Positions 1 to 9,507 of a stretch of DNA of 64,000 nucleotides are shown in pieces (position 1 is the stretch's first letter; each line of letters begins with the position of its first letter). Origin of the DNA: Flammeovirgaceae bacterium (GTDB taxonomy: Bacteria; Bacteroidota; Bacteroidia; Cytophagales; Cyclobacteriaceae); assembly GCA_020635915.1 (NCBI GenBank), contig JACJYU010000001.1:620001-684000 (forward strand), read 5' to 3'. The position numbers and the translations under genes are program-made. The notes beneath the pieces are model-generated. The model saw only the letters and a program-made list of their open reading frames with translations, searched no databases and was not told the origin of the DNA.

Positions 1-3000
1 CCTGATGTGGTCTTTAACAACATAAGGATATACTCGTCCGCTACAGCAGATTTCAGCTCTGCCACCAATATTAGTACGCCTGCACCCACAACACCCGGCA
101 ATTCTATCAATTTCTCTGGATTCTCAGCACCCATATCAGGTACCATCACCTATTTCTTCATCGTGGCGGACGTCAATAATTCATTTTCCGTATCCAACCC
201 TACCTTACAGCTTTCCCTGACCACGGCCAATGTTTCCGTTTCCGTGGGCAGCACCGTTGGAAGCACGCAGACCGGTACGCTTTACACGTTTGTGGACACA
301 ACACCCCCTACTATCCTAAGCATCACCAACAATGTGGACCCCATCTTCGAAGGGGCGCTCACCCAGACCGTAGTGGTACGGTTCAGTGAGCCCATGAACG
401 CCTCCGGGTCGTTTAATCCGGCCATCACACTTACCGGAACCAACTGGGGCGCCCAAGCGGCAGGCAACTGGTCGACCACCACTTTCACCAACGATACCTA
501 CACCACCACCTTTGTGCACAATGCCACACAGGAGACAATAGCCGCGGCCACCGCCACCATCAACGCCAATACACCAAAAGATTTGGCCGGCAACAACACT
601 ACCAATGCGCCACAAAGTTCGGCACCTTTTGTAGTCGACAACCTCAAACCGACTGCCACCATCGGGCTATCCTCCACGGCCATCAATACAAACACCCCCA
701 GCCTGACATTGACGGTAACCTATAACGAGCCGATGGACAATACGCAGTTTCCTGCCATCACCTTCAATCCTGCCAACGGAAACCTAAGCGCCCCCTCCCC
801 CACGATGGCAAACTGGAACCCTGCGAAGACAGTGTTCACCATTACTTACACCCATGACCTCACACCGGAAACCATCCCCAGCGTAACGGCCAGGGCCAAC
901 GGTGCCATTGATACCAATGGCAATGCACAAACGGCATTGTCGATTTCGCCAGCATTTGCAATCGATACACAAAGGCCTTCGGCCTCGATCAGTACCAACG
1001 ATGCGAACGGGTATGTGAAAGAAGGCCAGGCCATTGTGATCTCCGCCACTTTTTCAGAACCGATGGCAGATGCCCCGGTGGTAAGGATCGCCATGTCAGG
1101 GGCAAATACTTTGCCCCCTACCAATATGACAAAAGTGAGCACAACGCTTTATACCTATAACCACGTGGTGGCGGCAGGAAACGGGACCATAACATTTTCC
1201 CTGAGCGTGGGCACGGATGTGGCCGGGAACATTGTGCAAAGTACGCCTACCGCAGGGGCCACCATCATCGCGGACAATACGCCCCCTATCTTATCTTCCC
1301 TGTCCCCTCCCGACAACTCCCACAACAGGCAAGTAGGCGAAAACCTGTCGATTGCCCTGGCGGATGCCAACACTGGCATTTTGAAAGGAAGCGGTACCAT
1401 TTCCTTGTTTATGGCAGGAGGCACACTGGTAGAGTCCTTTGACATGGCCACCAGTCCATTGGTGACGATTTCGCCCTCCAATACTTTAGTCATTAACCCC
1501 ACGCTGGACCTGGCGCAGGCCACCGCTTATTATGTTATTATCCCGTCCGGTGCCATCACCGACCTGGCGGGCAACCCTTTTGCAGGATTTGCCCTGGATA
1601 CGGATTGGAATTTTGTCACCTTCGGGCCACCCATGGTCACCGGTGTTGCCCCGCTGGCGGGCGCTGCCGTTTGTATAGGGGCCGATGTGGTCATTACGGG
1701 AAGCTTCCTCACCGGGGTGACCGAAGTGCGTTTTAACGGGGCCGGGGGGCTGTTGGGCACCAACCTGAACGTGGTAAGCGACACGGAGATAAGGGCCAAG
1801 GCACCCCTGAACGCGCAACCAGGACCGATCTATGTAAGAAAGGCTCCTTTTGGCACGAACCCTGACGTGAACACCACCTCCACCGGGACTGTGGACATCG
1901 GCCCCTCCAGTGCCGTCCTGTCTGTTGGCTCAATCAACAACCCCACCGTGTGTACCTCCGGGACAATCATCAGCTCCACCATCAAAATAGATGTGACGGG
2001 TGGTGTTGGGCCATACAATGCCACATATCGTGTGGTGCCAGGGGCCACGGCCCCCATAAACAACTTGGTGCCCTCTTATGCAAGCGGATCGGATATTACC
2101 ATCGACCCTCCCGGCACCAATGTAAACAATGTGTACACCATTTTCTCCGTACAGGATTTCAATGGTTGCAGCATACCCACCGGGCCACCCCTTGGGGACC
2201 AAAGAAGTGGCTCCTATTCGGTATTCGAAAACCAACGGCCAACTGTTGACGCAGGAGGCCCCGCCACGCCCCCCTTCAACTATTGTTTGGCCAATGGAAA
2301 TGACATTGACCTGGATGCCCCCACGTTGGGCACTGCCCCTTCCATGGCCGGTGCCGCAGGGGTTACCTGGACCCGGAATGGCTCCGGGACATTCTCCAAC
2401 GCAAATATCCTGCAGCCGACCTATACGATAAGCGCCTTTGATATCCTCAACAATAATTTGCAGCTCACCATTACCACCACAGGAAACCCTGCAGCCTGTG
2501 ATGCCGCAGTGGATATATTGCCCATCAACTTTGTCTCCAACTCCACGGCTGACCCGGGCGGATCTGGCGGTGTGTACAACTTTTGCTGGGACAGTACCCC
2601 CAACCCTCCTGTACAGCTCAACGGCTCCATTGCGGGGGGCGCCACCGGTTACCAATGGAACAGTATCAGCGGGACGAACACACAATTCTCCAGCACCACC
2701 ATACCCAATCCTATCTATACGTTCAATACAATGGAAACAACCAATGGCTACGCGGAAATCGAATTGACCCCGACCGGGGGCACCTGTGGGGGGCCGGGAA
2801 CCGCTTCCCCCTTGAGGATAAACCTAAACCCCGTTCCTACCAACTCTTTTATCAGCCCCAAGACCAATGTTTGTACTGGCGAGACGGTGACCTATAAAGT
2901 CACCAGCACGACAGGCAATACTTACAATTGGACGGTGCCTACAACCGGAGGTACAACTTTCGAAAATAATGGGAATAGCATTAATGTTACATGGGGAACA

Positions 3001-6000
3001 ACCACAGGTCCTTATACGATTTCAGTGATCGAAACCAGGGGCACCGATGGATGCCAAAGCAACCCCATTGACCTGCCAGTGAACCTTAATGAAGAGCCCG
3101 AGCCCGCCTTTACTTCCCCTAATGCCAGGATCTTTGGTGACAAAGCCGACCCTGTGTTGTTAACAGGATCCGGGGACATCAACAATGGCACCACAACCTT
3201 TTCGGGAACGGGGGTGTTTATCAACGGGTCGAACGAATGGTACTTTTCACCCTCCAATGCGGGTGTTGGCAACAATTACCCCATTCGGTATACCTATACC
3301 TCCACCGCCACAGGGTGCTCGAACTTTAAAGAAGAATTGTTTACCGTGTTCGATGGCGACCAGTCCATAGTGTTGTACCCCAGCGGTGACAACCTGCCTG
3401 AATTTTGCGCGGACGAAGATGCCGTGGAAATACAACTCAGCACCGCCATTGCATCCCTGATGCCTGCCGATCAAACGATTCTTGTGGGCTATACGGTAAC
3501 GGGCCAAATCTGCTATCCCCCTCCATTTAGTTTTTGTATCCCCATTTTCACGCCTATTTATCAGAACGTTACCTATGAGTTTACAGGGTTTACGGGGCCC
3601 GGGATCACGGCAAACACCCCGGGGGTGGCATCCAGGAACACCGATGGGAGGGCTACTTTTGACCCCCGGGCCATTACTGTGGGGGCGGCAGGCACTAGTA
3701 TCGATCTGGTCTATTCCTATCAGGAGTATACTGACGGTACGCCCAATGGCGCCCCTAGGGAATTTGGCCGCCAAACCGTTGTCCTTAACCCGGTCCCCAG
3801 CCTATTCCCTAATTTAGGGACCATTCCCAATACATTGTGTTCCAATAATGCCTCCATCAACCTCACCAAAAACGAAACAAACAACCCCGGAACGAATTTT
3901 ACATTCTTTGTCAACCCTTCCATAAGTGCCCAATACCCAGGGATTATCACGGGGGATGCCACCTCAGGATTTGTGCTGGACCCCACAGCTTATACTGCGG
4001 CAACGTATGACGCCACGTTCATGGACTTGTTTTACGGATATGAAGATGCCAAAGGTTGCAACGATACCACCTCGGTGGCCGCAGGGAACACATTGCGTAT
4101 TTCCCTTACCTCCCAGCCCCCGGCCCCAGTCATCGACATAGGAACAAATATTTGTATCACCGATGGCACCGTGCCCATCGCCACCATCACCAACGTGGTG
4201 TCCAACTCCGCTGCCAACGCCAATACCCGGTGGTTTAACAATATTAACCTAAACCCTCCCACGCTCTCACAAAACCCTGACTTTGCGGCCCCCATTAACC
4301 CCGCAGTCAATAATACTTACGATTTCTTTTCGGTACAGGAAATCAACGGCTGCATTAGCCCCGTGACCCAATTGGATTATGAAGTTTTGAACGTGCCGGC
4401 CTTTTCCTGGGACAAATTTTGTGTGGATGGTGGAAATACCCGGTTTGACATTAATTTGGGGTCCGTTAATGCCACAGACCTTACCTGGTCCATCTTCAGG
4501 TCGGACGCCACGCTGGAGGCCACCCAGTCGTTTGCCGGCCCGCTATCCGGTGCACAATCGTTTCAGTATTTGTTCAACGCTTCCGATAGGTATGATGTAA
4601 CGGCCAATGTAACCAGTGTAAATGGTTGTGTGGCGGCACGGACCCAGCCTGTTATTTTGCTCGACCAGTTTACACCAACCGACACCCAAATCTACAGCGA
4701 AAACTTTGAGGGTGGCAGCGGCAGCTTTATCTCCCTGAAGGACAATAACTCCGTATCCAATTCCACATGGGCGTATGGCGTAATCAATAAGGCCACTATC
4801 AAGAACCCAGCCAACAACCCCAACAACAAGGGATGGGTGACCAATTTATCTGGTGCGTACAACAACGGGGAGCGCTCATACCTGTACAGTGGGTGCATGG
4901 ACATTACCAACCTGCAACGCCCGATGATAACATTTTCATCGTGGACCAATACGGACGACAAAAACGATGGTGTGATCCTTCAATACTCCGTTGACAATAA
5001 AGTGATCAATGACCCCGCCAAGGAGTGGAACGCCCTGGGCGATATCGGTTCGGGCTTGGCCTGGTACAACAGGCAGCTTATCCAATCCATTCCCGGGAAC
5101 AAGCCCACGCAGAACTACGGGTGGAGCGGTGACTTTAACAAGGGCTGGCAAAGTTCAAAGCATTCCCTTGACGAAGTGGCACTCGCCCTTCAAAACGCAG
5201 GCACCCAAAATGCGGTTTTCAGGTTTGCCTTTGCCGCCACCAACCCCGCAGTGGCAAAAACGCTGGATGGCTTTGCCATAGACAGTGTCTTTATTGGAAA
5301 CAGGACGCGCACCATTTTGCTGGAAAACTTCACGAATAAAGGAAACGTAGGCAATGCCGCCCAGGAGGCAAACCAAAGCAATACCTTAAAGTCATTTAAC
5401 CCGGGAGGTATTGGCACCACCCTGGTGAAAATCAATTACCATGTGGGTTTCCCGGGAGGCGACCCGTTCAACCTGGACAATCCTGCCGACCCCAGTGCCC
5501 GTGCATTGTACTATAATGTGACCAACACCCCTTCCGCCCGCCTGGATGGTGAAAAGCCAGCAGGCCCGGAACAACCCTTCTCCCAATGGGGCGTGCAGGA
5601 ATACAGCCTAAGGACCCTGCAACTGGGGCAATCGGAAATTTCGATCACGCCCAGCACCAATGCGGACGGGAGTTTGAACATCATGGTGGGCGTTACGCCC
5701 AACGCTGACCTGCCCCAGGGCACACGCCTGCACGTGGCCATTTTGGAGGAGCAAATCAACCTCTCCGACCTGTCCCCGGAAAGGCAGGATATGGTGGTGA
5801 CCAACGAAAATTCATTTGAATACGTGTTGAAGAAGATGCTGCCAAATGCGCCAGGCCTGGATACCGGGCCGCTTAGTGCCAGCACCTTGTACAATTTCGG
5901 CCCGTTCAATTGGTACCCTGAGCCATCAAAGCTATACGGCCAGCCCGACAACCTTGCGGTGGTGGCGTTCCTGCAGGATGAAATATCCAAAGAAATTTAC

Positions 6001-6321
6001 CAGGCGGAAATTGTAACCGGGGTAAGCGACCCTCCTGTCGTTACCGGGATGGAAGACATCCTAAATTCCGAAAGGATAGAAGTGTACCCCAACCCGGCCG
6101 ATCATGAGGTGGCCATCCAATTGCCCAATGCAGCCCCCGGCAAGATCACCATTCAGATGGTCGACCAGGTGGGACGGCCTGTCTACAGCGGGTTTTTTGG
6201 GCCAGGCGAACGAACCAAATCCATTGGCACGCGAAACATGGCCGGTGGCATCTACCTGATCAAGTTGGGAAGCGGCAACCACAGCACCAATAAAAAGGTG
6301 ATGGTCGTGCACAATAAATAG
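1..6321 (+). CDS. T9SS-exported multidomain surface/secreted protein (5' partial)
   Basis: The reading frame is open from the first base, so the true start lies outside the window; about 2106 residues are visible. Three or more consecutive bacterial Ig-like modules of the DTTPPTI...VRFSEPMN type occupy roughly residues 90-530. An IPT/TIG-like module beginning near PPMVTGVAPLAG follows at about 545-620. The middle is made of Cys-containing PKD/Ig-like repeats ending in phrases such as NGC and CQSNP. Around 1770-1990 is an Omp28-like region starting TRTILLENFTNKGNVGN. The last 80 residues are a type A T9SS sorting domain (VYPNPADHEV ... GGIYLIKL ... KVMVVHNK). By family knowledge the protein crosses the outer membrane through the type IX machinery and is attached or released at the cell surface. 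Adhesion or polymer binding is an inference; the ligand is unknown. Confidence 0.9.
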   Translation, partial: PDVVFNNIRIYSSATADFSSATNISTPAPTTPGNSINFSGFSAPISGTITYFFIVADVNNSFSVSNPTLQLSLTTANVSVSVGSTVGSTQTGTLYTFVDTTPPTILSITNNVDPIFEGALTQTVVVRFSEPMNASGSFNPAITLTGTNWGAQAAGNWSTTTFTNDTYTTTFVHNATQETIAAATATINANTPKDLAGNNTTNAPQSSAPFVVDNLKPTATIGLSSTAINTNTPSLTLTVTYNEPMDNTQFPAITFNPANGNLSAPSPTMANWNPAKTVFTITYTHDLTPETIPSVTARANGAIDTNGNAQTALSISPAFAIDTQRPSASISTNDANGYVKEGQAIVISATFSEPMADAPVVRIAMSGANTLPPTNMTKVSTTLYTYNHVVAAGNGTITFSLSVGTDVAGNIVQSTPTAGATIIADNTPPILSSLSPPDNSHNRQVGENLSIALADANTGILKGSGTISLFMAGGTLVESFDMATSPLVTISPSNTLVINPTLDLAQATAYYVIIPSGAITDLAGNPFAGFALDTDWNFVTFGPPMVTGVAPLAGAAVCIGADVVITGSFLTGVTEVRFNGAGGLLGTNLNVVSDTEIRAKAPLNAQPGPIYVRKAPFGTNPDVNTTSTGTVDIGPSSAVLSVGSINNPTVCTSGTIISSTIKIDVTGGVGPYNATYRVVPGATAPINNLVPSYASGSDITIDPPGTNVNNVYTIFSVQDFNGCSIPTGPPLGDQRSGSYSVFENQRPTVDAGGPATPPFNYCLANGNDIDLDAPTLGTAPSMAGAAGVTWTRNGSGTFSNANILQPTYTISAFDILNNNLQLTITTTGNPAACDAAVDILPINFVSNSTADPGGSGGVYNFCWDSTPNPPVQLNGSIAGGATGYQWNSISGTNTQFSSTTIPNPIYTFNTMETTNGYAEIELTPTGGTCGGPGTASPLRINLNPVPTNSFISPKTNVCTGETVTYKVTSTTGNTYNWTVPTTGGTTFENNGNSINVTWGTTTGPYTISVIETRGTDGCQSNPIDLPVNLNEEPEPAFTSPNARIFGDKADPVLLTGSGDINNGTTTFSGTGVFINGSNEWYFSPSNAGVGNNYPIRYTYTSTATGCSNFKEELFTVFDGDQSIVLYPSGDNLPEFCADEDAVEIQLSTAIASLMPADQTILVGYTVTGQICYPPPFSFCIPIFTPIYQNVTYEFTGFTGPGITANTPGVASRNTDGRATFDPRAITVGAAGTSIDLVYSYQEYTDGTPNGAPREFGRQTVVLNPVPSLFPNLGTIPNTLCSNNASINLTKNETNNPGTNFTFFVNPSISAQYPGIITGDATSGFVLDPTAYTAATYDATFMDLFYGYEDAKGCNDTTSVAAGNTLRISLTSQPPAPVIDIGTNICITDGTVPIATITNVVSNSAANANTRWFNNINLNPPTLSQNPDFAAPINPAVNNTYDFFSVQEINGCISPVTQLDYEVLNVPAFSWDKFCVDGGNTRFDINLGSVNATDLTWSIFRSDATLEATQSFAGPLSGAQSFQYLFNASDRYDVTANVTSVNGCVAARTQPVILLDQFTPTDTQIYSENFEGGSGSFISLKDNNSVSNSTWAYGVINKATIKNPANNPNNKGWVTNLSGAYNNGERSYLYSGCMDITNLQRPMITFSSWTNTDDKNDGVILQYSVDNKVINDPAKEWNALGDIGSGLAWYNRQLIQSIPGNKPTQNYGWSGDFNKGWQSSKHSLDEVALALQNAGTQNAVFRFAFAATNPAVAKTLDGFAIDSVFIGNRTRTILLENFTNKGNVGNAAQEANQSNTLKSFNPGGIGTTLVKINYHVGFPGGDPFNLDNPADPSARALYYNVTNTPSARLDGEKPAGPEQPFSQWGVQEYSLRTLQLGQSEISITPSTNADGSLNIMVGVTPNADLPQGTRLHVAILEEQINLSDLSPERQDMVVTNENSFEYVLKKMLPNAPGLDTGPLSASTLYNFGPFNWYPEPSKLYGQPDNLAVVAFLQDEISKEIYQAEIVTGVSDPPVVTGMEDILNSERIEVYPNPADHEVAIQLPNAAPGKITIQMVDQVGRPVYSGFFGPGERTKSIGTRNMAGGIYLIKLGSGNHSTNKKVMVVHNK

Positions 6322-6515
6322 GCCTGTCCCATATCGAAATGAGGTTAGGGGCCTTCTTGAAGCAGGCCTCATCCGGCATTGCCCATTAGGTTGGATTTGT
6401 GCCCATGGTTTTTTTGGGCAAAAAGCCGTTCAATTTGGGAGTGTTCCCTTTTCTAATGTAAGGGGCATTTTATAATTTAAAGCTAAATTTCCTGTCCCTA
6501 AAAAACCTTTAACAA

Positions 6516-7322
6516 ATGGAGTTGTTCTTGCGGGCCGACACCTGGATGGCCCTCCTCACCTTGTGTTTTCTGGAAATAATCCTTGGGATCGACAACATTA
6601 TATTTATTTCCATAGTATCCAACAAGCTTCCGGAAGAAGGCCAAAGGCGGAAGGCCCGCAATATCGGGTTGCTGTTGGCCATGGGCGTGCGCATCCTTTT
6701 CCTGTTGGGGATTACATGGATAATCGGCTTTACGGAGCCACTTTTTACCATCCCTGCCAACTTTGCCGTGGGCCACGATATGTCCTTTAGCGGCCGCGAC
6801 CTTATTTTGGGTTTTGGCGGGCTTTTCCTGATTGCCAAAAGCACCATGGAAATCAACCACGAGATGGAAGGCGATGAAGACGAAGGCGAAGGTTTTAAGA
6901 AAGTGGCCGCCACCATTTCCGGCACCATTGTGCAGATCATAATGTTGGACATCATTTTCTCCTTTGACTCCATACTTACCGCTGTGGGCGTGGTGGACCA
7001 TGTCAGCATCATGATCATCGCAGTGATCGTGTCCATTATCGTCATGATGGCTTTCTCCGGGCGGATCAGCAGGTTCATCAAAGAGCACCCTTCCATGGAG
7101 GTGTTGGCACTCGGGTTCCTCATCCTTATCGGGTTTATGCTCTTCCTGGAATCGTTGCACTATGTGATACCCAAAGGCTACATCTACTTTGCCGTGGCCT
7201 TCTCCATGATCATTGAGCTTACCAATATCAGGGTTAGGAAAAAGCGGAGAAAGAAGACCACACCGGTTAAATTGCACAAACATTATAACGAAGAAGAAAT
7301 GAAAAAAGCCATCCATGAGTAA
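6516..7322 (+). CDS. TerC family integral membrane protein
   Basis: The product has 268 residues and about seven membrane segments, with the family hallmark LEIILGIDNIIF near residues 18-30 and a second acidic membrane motif, LDIIFSFDSILTAVG, near residues 145-160. A soluble acidic loop (EMEGDEDEGEG, about 112-124) separates the two halves, and the tail is strongly basic (RVRKKRRKK). TerC/YjbE/YgdQ proteins are linked to metal (Mn2+, tellurite) efflux or to metalation of exported enzymes. The ATG at 6516 immediately precedes the first helix. The gene overlaps the next one by 8 bp, suggesting co-translation. The exact metal cannot be told from sequence. Confidence 0.9.
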   Translation: MELFLRADTWMALLTLCFLEIILGIDNIIFISIVSNKLPEEGQRRKARNIGLLLAMGVRILFLLGITWIIGFTEPLFTIPANFAVGHDMSFSGRDLILGFGGLFLIAKSTMEINHEMEGDEDEGEGFKKVAATISGTIVQIIMLDIIFSFDSILTAVGVVDHVSIMIIAVIVSIIVMMAFSGRISRFIKEHPSMEVLALGFLILIGFMLFLESLHYVIPKGYIYFAVAFSMIIELTNIRVRKKRRKKTTPVKLHKHYNEEEMKKAIHE

Positions 7323-7848
7323 CCCGGACCACCGTTACCCCATCGGGCCTTTCAAGGGAAAAGACACCTATGAAGCCGAGGAACTGGATGCGTTTATCCA
7401 GCGCATTGCCAGCTTGCCAGACCGGCTGGCCAAAGAAGTGGACGACATGACCATCCAACAATTGGACACCCCTTACCGCGAGGGCGGATGGACCGTGAGG
7501 CAGGTCATCCACCACCTGGCCGATAGCCATATCAATGCGTATGTAAGGATGAAGTGGACGCTCACCGAGGATACCCCGCTTATTAAAGCCTATGACGAAA
7601 AAGCCTGGGCGGAAACCGAAGAAACAAAGCAAGACCCACTGACCTCCCTTGTGCTGTTAAAAGCCTTGCATGCCCGGTGGGCACAGCTTATGAAAAGCTT
7701 TACTGCAAAGGACTTAAAAAGGGAGTTTACCCATCCCGAAACCAGGAAAAACCAATCCCTGGGGAAATTGATTGCCCTGTACGCCTGGCATGGCGACCAC
7801 CACCTCGCCCATATCACTTCCTTAAAGAAGAAGAAGGGATGGGCCTAA
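7315..7848 (+). CDS. DinB/YfiT-like putative metal-dependent hydrolase or thiol transferase (BstA-like)
   Basis: The product has 177 residues, the normal length for the YfiT/BstA branch of the DinB superfamily. It begins with the typical YPIGPFKGK stretch. It keeps the three metal-binding histidines of the four-helix bundle: one in RQVIHHLADSHINAY (about 63-77) and two in the AWHGDHHLAHI motif (about 158-168). Family members bind Zn or Ni and are thought to transfer low-molecular-weight thiols such as bacillithiol to electrophiles. The ATG lies inside the 3' end of the terC-like gene. The assignment to the family is secure; the substrate is inferred. Confidence 0.88.
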   Translation: MSNPDHRYPIGPFKGKDTYEAEELDAFIQRIASLPDRLAKEVDDMTIQQLDTPYREGGWTVRQVIHHLADSHINAYVRMKWTLTEDTPLIKAYDEKAWAETEETKQDPLTSLVLLKALHARWAQLMKSFTAKDLKREFTHPETRKNQSLGKLIALYAWHGDHHLAHITSLKKKKGWA

Positions 7849-7855
7849 CCGTGTG

Positions 7856-8812
7856 ATGTTGCCCGTGCCCCGATATGCCCGCCCCCGCCTTCTTTTTACC
7901 AACCACTTGGAAACCATCTACCCTGCCGTGGCCAGGAAAGTGGGCGGGGCAAACTACCAACGCGAAAGGATCACCACCCCGGACCAGGATTTTTTGGACC
8001 TGGACTGGCTCAAACAAAACTCCCGGCAACTGGTCATTATTTCACATGGGCTTGAAGGGAACACACAACGCGCTTATGTCAGGGGGATGGCCAGGGCGTT
8101 CCATGAAATGGGCCATGACGTGCTCGCCTGGAACTATCGAGGGTGCAGTGGGGAAATGAACCGGCAATTGCGGTTTTACCACAGTGGCGCCACCGATGAC
8201 CTGGATGTAGTCGTGAGGCATGCCCTGGGCACAGGCCGTTACCTTTCCCTCTCGTTTATTGGCTTCAGCCTGGGCGGAAACCTTACCTTAAAGTACCTGG
8301 GTGAAAAAGGGGGGCAACTGGACAAGCGTGTCCACAGGGCCGTGGCCATCTCCGTGCCCCTTGACCTCCACGCGAGTTGCATGGCCATTTCCAGGTATTT
8401 TTTGTATTCACAACGATTCCTTAAAAGCCTCAAAAAAAAGGTGCTGGCCAAAGCCAAAACAAGGCCGGAACTGGAAACGGGCGGTATCCATAGGATTAAA
8501 AACCTGATCCAATTCGATGATGCCTACACTGCGCCCCTCCATCATTTTGCCAGTGCCGTTGACTACTATGAAAAATGCAGCTCCATACATTTTATTGGGG
8601 ACATAAAAATCCCCACCCTTATTGTCAATGCCCAAAATGATCCTTTCCTTTCCACCACCACGCACGGCCACCCTGCGCTGTCCGGCAACCCCATGGTAAA
8701 ATTTGAAAACCCCCGGCACGGGGGGCATGTGGGCTTTGCCCTTTTCAATCAAAATGGGTTATATTGGTCGGAATTAAAGGCATTGGATTTTATTAACGGA
8801 GAAAATGTTTGA
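7856..8812 (+). CDS. YheT family alpha/beta-fold hydrolase
   Basis: The product has 318 residues from the ATG at 7856; a GTG one codon upstream is also possible. The order of motifs is that of YheT/EMB8-type esterases. An oxyanion-region segment, VIISHGLEGNTQRAYVRGMA, lies at about 60-80. The nucleophile elbow GFSLGGN is near 136-142. An aspartate sits in the IVNAQNDPFLS segment, and the catalytic histidine in RHGGHVGFA near 290. Family members are cytoplasmic carboxyl- or thioesterases with poorly known substrates. The gene follows the DinB-like gene by 7 bp and overlaps the SRAP gene by 8 bp, so the 6516-9503 genes are probably one operon. Confidence 0.9.
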   Translation: MLPVPRYARPRLLFTNHLETIYPAVARKVGGANYQRERITTPDQDFLDLDWLKQNSRQLVIISHGLEGNTQRAYVRGMARAFHEMGHDVLAWNYRGCSGEMNRQLRFYHSGATDDLDVVVRHALGTGRYLSLSFIGFSLGGNLTLKYLGEKGGQLDKRVHRAVAISVPLDLHASCMAISRYFLYSQRFLKSLKKKVLAKAKTRPELETGGIHRIKNLIQFDDAYTAPLHHFASAVDYYEKCSSIHFIGDIKIPTLIVNAQNDPFLSTTTHGHPALSGNPMVKFENPRHGGHVGFALFNQNGLYWSELKALDFINGENV

Positions 8813-9503
8813 TCGCTATTCTATTGCCGCCACCCCGCAGGAACTGGCCAACCACTATTCGGTGGATGTGCCCGGCCATTACAAGAAGGTATATAACGCA
8901 GGCCCTACCCACCTGCTCCCTGTGATAACCCACCACCATCCAGAAGGGCTCTCCTTTTTTTATTGGGGGGCCATACCACAATGGACAAAAAACAAAAACA
9001 TTAGCGAAAAGCTTATTAACGTGAGGCTTGAGGCCCTTCCCAACAAGCCGGTGCTAAAGAAAAAAATGATGCGTTTTCGATGCCTTGTGCCTGCGGATGG
9101 GTTCTATTGCTGGAAAAAGATCAGTAAAAAATCGGCCGTCCCCTACCGGTTTTTTCCAAAGGACAAGGAGCTGTTGGCCATGGCAGGATTGTGGGAAGAG
9201 TTTGAGGACGAGCAGGAAGAGACGCACCATACCTTCAGCATTATTACCGCGCCATCCAACCGGCAGGTTCAAAATGTGAACGAAAGGATGCCTTTCTTGC
9301 TTAACAAGGAAATGCAAAAAACCTGGCTGGACCAAAACGCCACGGAAAGCGGGCTATTGGATTTGTTTCAGGTCAAGCCTTCCATTGAATTGGAGTCCTA
9401 TACCGTGTCCCCCAGGATAGGGCGGCTAAATTTAAATGAACCCACGATATTGCTTCCCACTGCCCCTGCCGACCAATTTGGCAACCTGACCTTGTTCGAC
9501 TGA
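8805..9503 (+). CDS. SRAP-domain (YedK/HMCES-like) protein with degenerate active site
   Basis: The product has 232 residues, the usual SRAP length. Recognisable family blocks are the start MFDRYS (family: MCGRYS/MCGRF), INVRLEA near 71-77 (family INARxET), RCLVPADGFYCWKK at 92-105 (family GFYEW or GWFEW), and NVNERMPFLL at 157-166 (family IHxRxPxxL). Known YedK chemistry uses Cys2 to form a thiazolidine with abasic DNA, helped by Asn75, Glu105 and His160. Here the equivalents are Phe2, Asn72, Cys102 and Asn159, so only the asparagine survives. The start cannot be moved to recover a Met-Cys. It may be a non-covalent abasic-DNA binder, or use Cys102 differently. The fold call is confident; activity is doubtful. 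Confidence 0.85.
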   Translation: MFDRYSIAATPQELANHYSVDVPGHYKKVYNAGPTHLLPVITHHHPEGLSFFYWGAIPQWTKNKNISEKLINVRLEALPNKPVLKKKMMRFRCLVPADGFYCWKKISKKSAVPYRFFPKDKELLAMAGLWEEFEDEQEETHHTFSIITAPSNRQVQNVNERMPFLLNKEMQKTWLDQNATESGLLDLFQVKPSIELESYTVSPRIGRLNLNEPTILLPTAPADQFGNLTLFD

Positions 9504-9507
9504 GCAT

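Noticed and set aside
1930..2685. 251-codon minus-strand frame inside the T9SS protein gene
   Set aside because: Shadow of the GC-rich third-codon pattern of the real gene; the protein is Gly/Arg/Cys-rich with no family features.
6400..6420. TGCCCA...TGGGCA inverted repeat after the T9SS protein gene
   Set aside because: Only a 6-bp stem with a long loop and no T-run after it on the plus strand.
6498..7316. 272-codon minus-strand frame opposite the terC-like gene
   Set aside because: His/Asp-rich shadow of a membrane protein gene; the plus-strand gene has clear family motifs.
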